5,347 nt of DNA from JBCBKP01 sp038746265 (GTDB lineage: Bacteria > Planctomycetota > Phycisphaerae > Phycisphaerales > UBA1924). Made by a program: the position numbers and the translations under genes. The notes under the pieces were generated by a model. The model did no database searches. It had not been told where the DNA came from and saw only the letters and a program-made list of their open reading frames with translations. The stretch lies in contig JBCDKU010000111.1 of NCBI GenBank assembly GCA_038746265.1, positions 1-5,347 of the forward strand. The letters run 5' to 3'. Numbering within the stretch: position 1 is the stretch's first letter; each line of letters begins with the position of its first letter. Positions 1-5,347 of the stretch are shown piece after piece.

Positions 1-807
1 AGTCGCCACGGGCGCGCGTTCGACGCCCGAGAACTCGCTGCACTCCATCCGGGCGCGGTGCGAGCGCTCGATGCTGATCTTGCGGTGCCTCGCGATCTCT
101 TCGTCCAGCGATCGGCCGCCCAGCTCGATCGTCCGGGCGAGAAGCAGGCGGTTGCCCTTGGCGATGATCACCTTGGTCGCGCTGTAGCCCAGGTCGAGGT
201 AGAGACAGACATCATCTTCCGACGTGAGCTTGAGCGTGCTGAAGCCTCGGAGCAGCGCGACCGCTTCGGTGCGCATGCCGACCGGCTCAAGCTTCGCGGC
301 GGCGAGCCCGCTCATCAATCGCCCGACGACGCCGCGCGACGCCGCGATGGTGATGACCTCGGTCTTTCCGGATTCGTGGGCCGGGCCGACCTCCTGATGC
401 CGAACGACCAACGCGTCCGGCGTGCACGAGAGCTGCGTGGCGACGGCGAGCTTCGCGGCGCTCTCGACACTCTGCGGATCACCCTTGGGCACCTGGACGT
501 GCGTCGTGTGCGTGAGGCACGCGGGGATGAGGCACACCGCCCGCTTGCCCTTGAAGCCGCCGCTGCGGATCAAACGAGGCAGCTGCTGCGTCTGGAACGC
601 GAGCCGCGCCGACGGATCATCGAGCAGCTCGTCCGGCGTGTCGATCGCGGCCGCGGCGCCGAACCCGTGCGGCTCGCTCGGCGTGAGCTGGAAGACCTTC
701 AGCGCCGCCGCCCCGAAGTCCACGGCGATCGGCGCCCCCTTGCCGGGCTTCGCCGTGCTGGCCTTCGACCCCAGCTGCCGCCATGCTCCGAGCGAGCCTT
801 TGCGCAT
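1..807 (-). CDS. pilM: PilM-like type IV pilus assembly ATPase, N-terminal part (truncated by window edge)
   Basis: The minus frame stays open from the ATG at 807 to base 1, giving 269 residues without a stop; the C-terminus lies outside the window. The protein looks like an actin/FtsA-fold PilM. Residues 27-38 (IAVDFGAAALKV, Asp30) match the first phosphate-binding motif. Residues 203-213 (YLDLGYSATKV, Asp205) match the second and are followed by IELGGRSLDEEIA at 227-239, the usual PilM pattern. By family knowledge PilM sits on the cytoplasmic face of the inner membrane and binds the PilN N-terminus in the type IV pilus or type II secretion-like alignment complex. The family usually has about 350 residues, so roughly 80-100 appear to be missing. 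The start at 807 puts 26 residues before the fold and has a purine-rich GGGGGA just upstream, though the spacing is short. In-frame ATGs at 867 and 897 are possible alternatives. Upstream is mqnB on the same strand. A related actin-fold protein (FtsA or EutJ-like) is less likely. Confidence 0.83.
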   Translation of the reverse strand, partial: MRKGSLGAWRQLGSKASTAKPGKGAPIAVDFGAAALKVFQLTPSEPHGFGAAAAIDTPDELLDDPSARLAFQTQQLPRLIRSGGFKGKRAVCLIPACLTHTTHVQVPKGDPQSVESAAKLAVATQLSCTPDALVVRHQEVGPAHESGKTEVITIAASRGVVGRLMSGLAAAKLEPVGMRTEAVALLRGFSTLKLTSEDDVCLYLDLGYSATKVIIAKGNRLLLARTIELGGRSLDEEIARHRKISIERSHRARMECSEFSGVERAPVAT

Positions 808-968
808 CAATCCCCCGCCGCACGTTCTCACACCGGTCCACCCGGCGCCGACGGGGATATCGGCCATGAACAAGGGGGCATTGAGCGGGCGCAGCATTGG
901 ATCGGCTTCGCTCAGATCAAGCTGCCCGCGCAGGCCTCACGACCCGCCGAGCCAGCGGTTCTCGGGAG

Positions 969-1664
969 TCATCGAGTCAGATGTTCCGCGACCGCCCGAG
1001 ACAGGGGGCCGAGCCGATCCAGCGCCTCGGCGAGCCGCCACGGGTGACGCGACCGATCGCCGGCGATATTGCTGATCACGCGGACCTCGGCGAACGGAAC
1101 CCCCGCGCGGGAGCACGCCAGATGCGCGGCTGCGCCCTCCATCGCCTCGGCGATCGCCCCGGTGCGGTCGCGCACGGTTTCGGCCAGCGCGTCGGTCCCG
1201 GACACAGCGGACACCGTAGCGACGGCTCCCGCGTGGTCGCACGAGGCCCCTAATCGCTTGGCCAGATCCGGGGAGGTGTCCATCCAGTCGGAACCGTCGA
1301 ACGGACCAAAGCCCATGCCCGCCAGCCCGGTGAATCCCCCGGCCTCGACCCGCCCCTCGCCGGCGAGCACCGATCGGGTCGAACAGACCGAGTCGAGCAC
1401 GCTTACGGCTGAGCCGGCGTAGGCCCCGGCAATCCCGATGCATACGGCGGCGGATGCGGGGTGCGCGGCCAGCGATGCGGCGGTGCTGACCGCGGCCGAT
1501 GCGGGGCCGACGCCGAGGGCGAGCAGCTCGACGCGGCGGCCGCCAAACCCCAGAGAAACGCGCGATCCCGGGCCGGTCGGCCCGGACTTGCCGAACTCGG
1601 CAAGCACCCGCTCACACTCGGCAGGAGCCGCGACACATAGCAGAATCGGGCCGTCAGCGTCCAC
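969..1664 (-). CDS. mqnB: Futalosine hydrolase (menaquinone biosynthesis)
   Basis: The product has 231 residues and is complete. MqnB is a cytoplasmic nucleosidase that splits futalosine into hypoxanthine and dehypoxanthine futalosine, the substrate of MqnC in the futalosine route to menaquinone. The sequence has the nucleoside phosphorylase/MTAN fold signatures: GVGPASAA at 51-58, IGIAGAY at 77-83, the ribose-binding-type AEAMEGAA at 172-179 (Glu176), and VRVISNIAGDR at 194-204 followed by Trp209. The Ser-Asn pair (198-199), where MTAN enzymes carry Ser-Asp, and the trailing GDR...W pattern favour futalosine hydrolase over MTA/SAH nucleosidase. The start is GTG at 1664. It is the only plausible start, because an in-frame stop lies at 1695-1697 with no ATG in between, and no clear Shine-Dalgarno is visible. 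Length agrees with the family (about 200-230). No other menaquinone gene is in the window. A related purine nucleosidase remains the main alternative. Confidence 0.87.
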   Translation of the reverse strand: MDADGPILLCVAAPAECERVLAEFGKSGPTGPGSRVSLGFGGRRVELLALGVGPASAAVSTAASLAAHPASAAVCIGIAGAYAGSAVSVLDSVCSTRSVLAGEGRVEAGGFTGLAGMGFGPFDGSDWMDTSPDLAKRLGASCDHAGAVATVSAVSGTDALAETVRDRTGAIAEAMEGAAAHLACSRAGVPFAEVRVISNIAGDRSRHPWRLAEALDRLGPLSRAVAEHLTR

Positions 1665-1711
1665 GCGGGACGGTACGACCGCGGGGCCCGCCCGTCAGTG
1701 AGTCCGTGTCG

Positions 1712-1733
1712 CAACGGAAGAAACAATCCGTTG
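1712..1733. repeat. Perfect inverted repeat in divergent spacer, candidate operator
   Basis: CAACGGA at 1712-1718 and its exact reverse complement TCCGTTG at 1727-1733 are separated by eight AT-leaning bases (AGAAACAA). The element lies 48 bases upstream of the mqnB start and 133 bases upstream of the adaptor gene start. A 7+7 palindrome with an 8-base spacer fits a dimeric regulator site. A third CGCAACGG copy lies at 1774-1781, matching 1710-1717. No T-run follows on either strand, so a terminator is unlikely. The regulator is unknown; an operator role is inferred from symmetry and position only. Confidence 0.4.
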
Positions 1734-1787
1734 AAGCCTTGCAAACGAACAACCCCGGGCTGGATCGGCTGTACGCAACGGTGCGAC

Positions 1788-1812
1788 GGCCGGGATAACC
1801 AGCGCACCGGCC
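1788..1812. repeat. Small GC hairpin in divergent spacer
   Basis: GGCCGG at 1788-1793 can pair with CCGGCC at 1807-1812 across a 13-base loop. It lies in what should be the leader of the adaptor gene, 54 bases before its ATG. There is no U-tract after it. In DNA this GC-rich, such a stem can arise by chance, so this is only a possible leader structure or binding site. Confidence 0.2.
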
Positions 1813-1852
1813 CGTTTGGCGGGAACGCAGAGCCAGAAATGGCGTCTCAGAT

Positions 1853-1857
1853 GAGGG
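1853..1857 (+). promoter_or_regulatory. Ribosome binding site of the adaptor gene
   Basis: GAGGG ends nine bases before the ATG at 1867, a usable Shine-Dalgarno spacing. It supports 1867 as the start over later in-frame codons, and that start also keeps the basic N-terminus and the membrane anchor together. Confidence 0.5.
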
Positions 1858-1866
1858 CATCACGCG

Positions 1867-3528
1867 ATGGCGAGACCGATCACGACGCAAACATCGTCAC
1901 GTCCTGGCACTCTTCGGCGGCGCGGCGGCGCGCTCGTGAAGCTCGCGGTCGCGATCGCGGTGCTGGCAGGAGCCGGCGTTGGCGTGTGGCAGCTCGGCGT
2001 CTTTGATGCCAGCGGGGACGCCGCCCCGAGGGTGCAGACCGCGGACATCGCGCCGGTCTCGACCATGTCCTTTGACATCACAACAACGGCATCGGGTGAG
2101 CTCCAGGCGGAGAACCAGATCGAGGTGCGGTCGAAGCTCGAGCGTCGGACGACGATCGTCGAACTGATTGAAGAAGGCACCCGCGTCGCTGAAGGCGAGG
2201 TGCTCGCGGTTCTCGACGCCGACGAGTACCGCACGGAGCTCGACGACGAAGAGATCGGGCTCGAGTCGGACCGGGCAGGGCTGATCGCCGCCGAGAACGC
2301 GTTCGAGATCCAGAAGTCGGACAACGAGAGCAGCAAGCAGGCCGCCGAGCTCAAGCTGCGGCTCGCGGAGCTCGCGCTCGAGCAGTGGGTTAACGGCGAT
2401 CATCAGATCAAGCTCAAGGAGCTCCGGCTCGCCATCGAAGAAGCCGACCGCGAGCTCGAGCGGCTCGAAGAGAAGCACCAGAAGAACGCCGAGCTGCTCG
2501 CGCAGGGGTTCATCAGCGCCGACCAGTACAAGCAGGATGAGCTCGCGTTCATCAAGGCGCAGTCGCAGGTCGAGAAGGCGCGGCTGCAGAACGAGTCCTA
2601 CGTCAAATACCAGCAGGCCAGCGACCGCGAGCAGAAAGAGTCCGACGTCGAGCAGGCGCGGGCCGAGCTGGAGCGTGTCGAACGCAGAAACACGATCCAG
2701 CTCGCCGACAAGCAGGCCGACTTCACGAGCCGGCAGCGACGGGTCACCCGCCGCGAGAACGAGATCAAGGAGCTGAAAGAGCAGATCGAAGCGGCGACCG
2801 TCCGCGCACCGTCGTCGGGCATGGTGGTTTACGGCAGCACCGTCGAGCAGTCGCGGCGTTCATGGTCGAGCGAGGGCCCGATGCAGATCGGCCAGCAGGT
2901 CTACCGCAATCAGCTCCTGTTCGGCCTGCCCGATGTCTCGAAGCTGGTCGCCGAGGTGCGTGTGCACGAGAGCCTCGCCGGCCGCGTCACGCCAGGGCAG
3001 CGGGCGATGATCACTGTGGATGCCGCGAACGGCCGGACCGTCGAGGGCACGGTGAAGGAGATCGGGATCCTCGCGGAGAACGGCGGCTGGCGCGACCCCA
3101 ACCTCAGGGAGTACACCGTCACGATCGCGATCAACGATGAGAACGCTGATCGGTCGCTCAAGCCCTCGATGCGGTGCGAAGCGATGCTGGTGCTCGGACG
3201 CGTGGAGCAAGCGCTCGCGGCGCCCGTGCCGGCCGTGTTCAACGACGGGCCGGTCCGGTACGTGTACACGCCGTCGGGCTCGCTGTTCCGCAGGGTGCCC
3301 ATCCAGACAGGCCGATTCAGCGACACGCACGCAGAGATCCTCGCCGGGCTTGAGGAAGGCCAGCGCGTGCTGCTCCGCGAGCCGTCGGCGGGCGAGATCG
3401 TGGACGAGCCATGGGAACGCAGCGAGCTCGAACTCGTGGGCCTGACGCTCAGCGAGGACGGCGAGCCGGTTCAGATGGAAAGCAGCCAGAGCGGTGTGGC
3501 GACGCCGGCCGCGTACCGCGGCGGCTGA
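1867..3528 (+). CDS. Periplasmic adaptor (membrane fusion) protein, HlyD/MacA/AcrA type
   Basis: The product has 553 residues and is complete. Adaptors of this type link an inner-membrane ABC or RND pump to an outer-membrane channel. A basic N-terminus (RRR at 17-19) precedes one hydrophobic segment at about 23-44, a signal anchor that places the rest in the periplasm. The first lipoyl half is at about 97-117 (IVELIEEGTRVAEGEVLAVLD region). A Glu/Lys/Arg/Leu-rich coiled-coil hairpin spans about 121-309. The second lipoyl half begins at RAPSSGMVVYG (313-323). A beta-barrel follows at about 359-450 (KLVAEVRVHES, VTPGQRAMITVD), then a membrane-proximal domain from PVPAVF (453) with GLEEGQRVLL. 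The hairpin turn carries Lys206-x3-Leu210-x6-Ser217, close to the R-x3-L-x6-S tip motif used to dock on TolC-like channels. It is longer than AcrA or MacA (about 370-400), mainly through the hairpin. No pump or channel gene adjoins it in the window, so the transported substrate cannot be inferred. Confidence 0.88.
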   Translation: MARPITTQTSSRPGTLRRRGGALVKLAVAIAVLAGAGVGVWQLGVFDASGDAAPRVQTADIAPVSTMSFDITTTASGELQAENQIEVRSKLERRTTIVELIEEGTRVAEGEVLAVLDADEYRTELDDEEIGLESDRAGLIAAENAFEIQKSDNESSKQAAELKLRLAELALEQWVNGDHQIKLKELRLAIEEADRELERLEEKHQKNAELLAQGFISADQYKQDELAFIKAQSQVEKARLQNESYVKYQQASDREQKESDVEQARAELERVERRNTIQLADKQADFTSRQRRVTRRENEIKELKEQIEAATVRAPSSGMVVYGSTVEQSRRSWSSEGPMQIGQQVYRNQLLFGLPDVSKLVAEVRVHESLAGRVTPGQRAMITVDAANGRTVEGTVKEIGILAENGGWRDPNLREYTVTIAINDENADRSLKPSMRCEAMLVLGRVEQALAAPVPAVFNDGPVRYVYTPSGSLFRRVPIQTGRFSDTHAEILAGLEEGQRVLLREPSAGEIVDEPWERSELELVGLTLSEDGEPVQMESSQSGVATPAAYRGG

Positions 3529-3547
3529 TCGGCCTCGCTTCGACGAC

Positions 3548-3577
3548 CACGCCCACGCTTACGCCCGCGCGGGCGTG
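3548..3577. terminator. GC palindrome between convergent genes, probable bidirectional terminator
   Basis: The 50-base spacer between two convergent stop codons holds a perfect 16-base palindrome, ACGCCCGCGCGGGCGT, at 3561-3576. As RNA it folds into a 6-bp stem with a 4-base loop from either strand. CACGCCC at 3548-3554 can alternatively pair with GGGCGTG at 3571-3577. Position between convergent genes fits a shared terminator. There is no proper T-run on either side, so termination may be inefficient or factor-assisted. Confidence 0.45.
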
Positions 3578-3578
3578 T

Positions 3579-4844
3579 TCAGGCAGATCTGCGGTGGGTG
3601 TCCGCCTGCTCGCGGCTTTCTTCCGCTGCGTTGTGCAGGCGGCGTGCCTGCGAATCCAGGCAGAACTCGGCGCTCGATTCTGGGTAGAAGTTGTCTCGGC
3701 CGACGTCGTGGCCGTCGATCTCGGCGACACACACGCCGGCGGTCTGGCACAGATCGATCGTCGGCCCGGAGGGCACGTTGAACGGGTCACGCGGGTCGAG
3801 GGCCCGCACCCGGGGCTTGCAGGGGTTGAGAGAGTCCCAGCCCACGACGACGCCGTGCACATCGTTGGACAGCGTGACGCGAGCGCCCGGCGGGTACGGC
3901 GGGCAGACGGCGAGCAGCGCGTGCATCACCGTGGGATCGAACCACCCGGCCCGCTCGCCGCGCAGCATCTCGCCGAGCACGCGGACGCGGGGCACGTCGC
4001 CGTCCGATTCGCCGGCACCGCTCAGCCGATCGAAGCAGTCGGCCGCCGCGATGATCCTGGCGTGGATGTGGATCTGGTCTCCCGCGACCGGCTCGACGCG
4101 ACCGTCGGCCTTCTTGCGCTCGGGGAAGCCGGTCCCGTCGAAGCGCTGATGATGATGAAGCACCGCGGCGGAAACCGTGGGCGGCACACGCCCCTTTATC
4201 GCGTCGTAGCCGATGCCGACGTGCGCCCGGAAGTCCTCGTTCGACGGGTCGGGGTTCTCCCGAACGCTGCGCCGCTGCTCGGCGGACATGCGGACGACAC
4301 CGATGTCGTGGAGCATGCCGGCGATGCCGAGCGGGACGACCTCTCGGGCCCGCGCGACGGTGACGCGCGGGCGCTCGTGCTCGAGGTACCACGCGAGCTT
4401 CAGCCCCATCAGCGTTGACACGTAGCACACCGTCGATGCGTGCTCGAGCTCTAGATCGCTCGTGCGGGCGATCCGATCGATCAGCAGCGCCGCGTCGGGT
4501 TCGGCCTCGAACGCCTCGACGAGACCCGTCACCGCGCCGGCGTACACGCCGTAGTCCAGCTCGGCGTTCACGCCGGAGCGGAACGAGTCAAAGAGTCTCG
4601 ACACGTGCCCGACCACCGCGGCGTGGCGCCCGATGATCGCCGGTGACGTCCGGCGGGTCAGGAACGCGAGCTCCGGGATGGCAAGCCAGAGCGTCCGGAC
4701 ACCGAGGTCGCGGAGCCGGCCGATGCTGCGGGCATCGAGCTCGTAGCCCGCCCGCAGCAGGACCTGTCCCGGCACGGCGGGGTGGAACGCCGGCAACGCC
4801 AGCCGCGTGCCCGGTATCGCCTCGCTCGTCGCAATCCGCAGCAT
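3579..4844 (-). CDS. HD-GYP domain phosphohydrolase, probable cyclic-di-GMP phosphodiesterase
   Basis: The product has 421 residues from the ATG at 4844. HD-GYP enzymes hydrolyse cyclic-di-GMP at a bi- or trinuclear metal centre. Residues 1-65 form an N-terminal region (PGTRLALPAFHP, then GYELDARSIGRLRDLGVRTLWL) like that before many HD-GYP domains. The HD-GYP core runs from about 120 to 310: His135 in EHASTV, His179-Asp180 in MLHDIG, His208 in FRAHVGIGYD, HHH at 230-232, DGTGFP at 236-241, and Asp269 in IIAAADCFDRL. All expected metal ligands seem present. The GYP signature reads GFP. A C-terminal part (about 315-350, YPPGARVTLSN...GVVVG) resembles the small tail domain of such proteins, followed by about 70 residues I do not recognise. 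No receiver domain or membrane segment is evident, so it is probably cytosolic. An ATG at 4877 is an alternative start; the frame extends further to 5024 but would overlap the antiporter gene. The ATG at 4844 is preferred because it opens directly on the conserved N-terminal region. Confidence 0.86.
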   Translation of the reverse strand: MLRIATSEAIPGTRLALPAFHPAVPGQVLLRAGYELDARSIGRLRDLGVRTLWLAIPELAFLTRRTSPAIIGRHAAVVGHVSRLFDSFRSGVNAELDYGVYAGAVTGLVEAFEAEPDAALLIDRIARTSDLELEHASTVCYVSTLMGLKLAWYLEHERPRVTVARAREVVPLGIAGMLHDIGVVRMSAEQRRSVRENPDPSNEDFRAHVGIGYDAIKGRVPPTVSAAVLHHHQRFDGTGFPERKKADGRVEPVAGDQIHIHARIIAAADCFDRLSGAGESDGDVPRVRVLGEMLRGERAGWFDPTVMHALLAVCPPYPPGARVTLSNDVHGVVVGWDSLNPCKPRVRALDPRDPFNVPSGPTIDLCQTAGVCVAEIDGHDVGRDNFYPESSAEFCLDSQARRLHNAAEESREQADTHRRSA

Positions 4845-4891
4845 GCATTGAATATCGGCTGCTGGAGCGCGCCCCATCGCAGACAACCGCC

Positions 4892-4914
4892 GAAAGGGGC
4901 CGCACCCCGGCCCG
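4892..4914 (-). terminator. Weak hairpin after the antiporter stop, possible terminator
   Basis: Read on the minus strand, two bases past the antiporter stop codon, GGGCC (4913-4909) pairs with GGCCC (4901-4897) around a 7-base loop, and a short TTT (4895-4893) follows one base later. The stem is short and the T-run minimal, so it may only attenuate transcription into the HD-GYP gene or be a chance structure. Confidence 0.25.
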
Positions 4915-4915
4915 A

Positions 4916-5347
4916 TCAGCGGGTTGTTGCGATCAGAACGCCCAAGTAGCCAACGTAGAGCCCGAGAAGCAGGACCCCCTCGATCCGGGAGATGTTCCGC
5001 CCGACCAGCATGATCGGCAGGCACGCGACCGTGAGCAGCAGCATGACGGGCGCATCGCGGTTCCAGAAGCCGTCTGTTGCTTCGAGCGGGACCGGTGAGA
5101 ACAGAGCCGTGAAACCGAGCACGCAGAGCAGGTTGAAGATGTTCGACCCGATGATGTTGCCCACGGCGATGTCTGGCTCCTTGCGGAAGGCCGCGATCGC
5201 CGACAATGCGAGCTCGGGGACGCTGGTACCGAACGCGACAAGCGAGAGGCCGATGACCGCGGCCGGCACGTTGAGCATCGTCGCGAGCGCCTTCGCGCCA
5301 TCAACCAGCAGGTCCGACCCGAAGAAGAGCATCGCGAGGCCGACGAC
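4916..5347 (-). CDS. CaCA-family sodium/calcium antiporter, C-terminal part (truncated by window edge)
   Basis: The minus frame is open from base 5347 to the TGA at 4918-4916, giving the last 143 residues. The gene start lies outside the window. Proteins of this family (YrbG/CaxA-like, usually about 310-360 residues) exchange calcium for sodium or protons across the inner membrane. The fragment holds one alpha-repeat with the family signature: a GLSLVAFGTSVPELALS stretch followed by DIAVGNIIGSNIFNLL, supplying the conserved Glu of PEL and the GSN-x2-N pattern that lines the ion site. About three hydrophobic helices follow, ending in the short tail IATTR, so this is the second (C-terminal) repeat. 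The internal ATG at 5332 falls within a transmembrane segment and is not a credible start. The HD-GYP gene follows 71 bases downstream on the same strand. Ion specificity cannot be read from this part. Confidence 0.88.
   Translation of the reverse strand, partial: VVGLAMLFFGSDLLVDGAKALATMLNVPAAVIGLSLVAFGTSVPELALSAIAAFRKEPDIAVGNIIGSNIFNLLCVLGFTALFSPVPLEATDGFWNRDAPVMLLLTVACLPIMLVGRNISRIEGVLLLGLYVGYLGVLIATTR

Noticed and set aside
58..1047. Long plus-strand open frame (329 codons) opposite pilM
   Set aside because: Its translation is a low-complexity Arg/Ala/Asp-rich product with no domain, while the minus strand reads a clear PilM with both phosphate motifs. It also crosses the pilM-mqnB spacer into the mqnB 3' end. 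Typical antisense shadow in GC-rich DNA.
1739..1799. TTGCAA at 1739 and GGATAA-like sequence near 1793 as a promoter for the adaptor gene
   Set aside because: The spacing between them is far beyond 16-18 bases and neither has a matching partner box at the right distance.
1867..1998. Twin-arginine (Tat) signal at the adaptor N-terminus
   Set aside because: RRR is followed by GGALVK rather than the expected x-F-L-K pattern, and no cleavage site is evident. A plain signal anchor fits better.
1897..2478. Minus-strand open frame (193 codons) opposite the adaptor gene
   Set aside because: Its Leu/Glu-rich look is the reverse complement of the adaptor's GAG/CTC-rich coiled-coil codons; there is no independent motif.
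3411..4418. Plus-strand open frame (335 codons) opposite the HD-GYP gene
   Set aside because: It begins inside the adaptor gene and runs antisense through the HD-GYP core, with no recognisable motif. The opposite strand carries the full HD-GYP ligand set.
4845..5024. Sixty-residue N-terminal extension of the HD-GYP protein from an ATG at 5024
   Set aside because: It would overlap the antiporter coding end by over 100 bases, and the extra residues are Arg/Pro/Gly-rich without family resemblance. The conserved N-terminal region starts at the ATG at 4844.
1..5347. CRISPR array, insertion sequence, tRNA or phage/defence genes
   Set aside because: No regularly spaced repeats, terminal inverted repeats, transposase motifs, cloverleaf-like sequence or defence-type domains were seen on either strand. 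Nearly all of the window is explained by housekeeping-type genes.

Overview
The window is GC-rich, gene-dense bacterial chromosome with only short spacers. The gene set suggests a Gram-negative, possibly planctomycete (Phycisphaerae-like) bacterium: a PilM-type pilus protein, futalosine-pathway menaquinone synthesis, a periplasmic adaptor protein and an HD-GYP protein whose N-terminal region resembles those I associate with Planctomycetota. The lineage is a guess from gene flavour and base composition. No rRNA or other marker gene is present.

Layout, left to right: (1) the N-terminal 269 residues of a PilM-like actin-fold ATPase, minus strand, running off the left edge. (2) A complete futalosine hydrolase (mqnB), minus strand, 161 bases upstream of pilM. 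(3) A 202-base divergent spacer holding a perfect 7+7 inverted repeat and other small symmetric elements. (4) A complete 553-residue membrane-anchored periplasmic adaptor (HlyD/MacA/AcrA type), plus strand, with a very long coiled-coil hairpin. (5) A 50-base convergent spacer with a strong GC palindrome, probably a terminator. (6) A complete HD-GYP phosphohydrolase, minus strand, likely a cyclic-di-GMP phosphodiesterase. (7) The C-terminal part of a CaCA-family sodium/calcium antiporter, minus strand, running off the right edge, 71 bases upstream of the HD-GYP gene.

The genes do not form one pathway. The antiporter and HD-GYP genes are co-directional and could share a transcript, although a weak hairpin lies between them. 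mqnB and pilM are also co-directional. The adaptor gene is transcribed divergently from mqnB and convergently with the HD-GYP gene, so no downstream transporter partner is co-transcribed with it. One loose link is that both pili (PilM) and cyclic-di-GMP turnover (HD-GYP) bear on surface attachment, but the sequence does not show a direct connection. I found no mobile element, CRISPR array, tRNA or rRNA, and no convincing new system. The most interesting non-coding signal is the inverted repeat in the divergent spacer.
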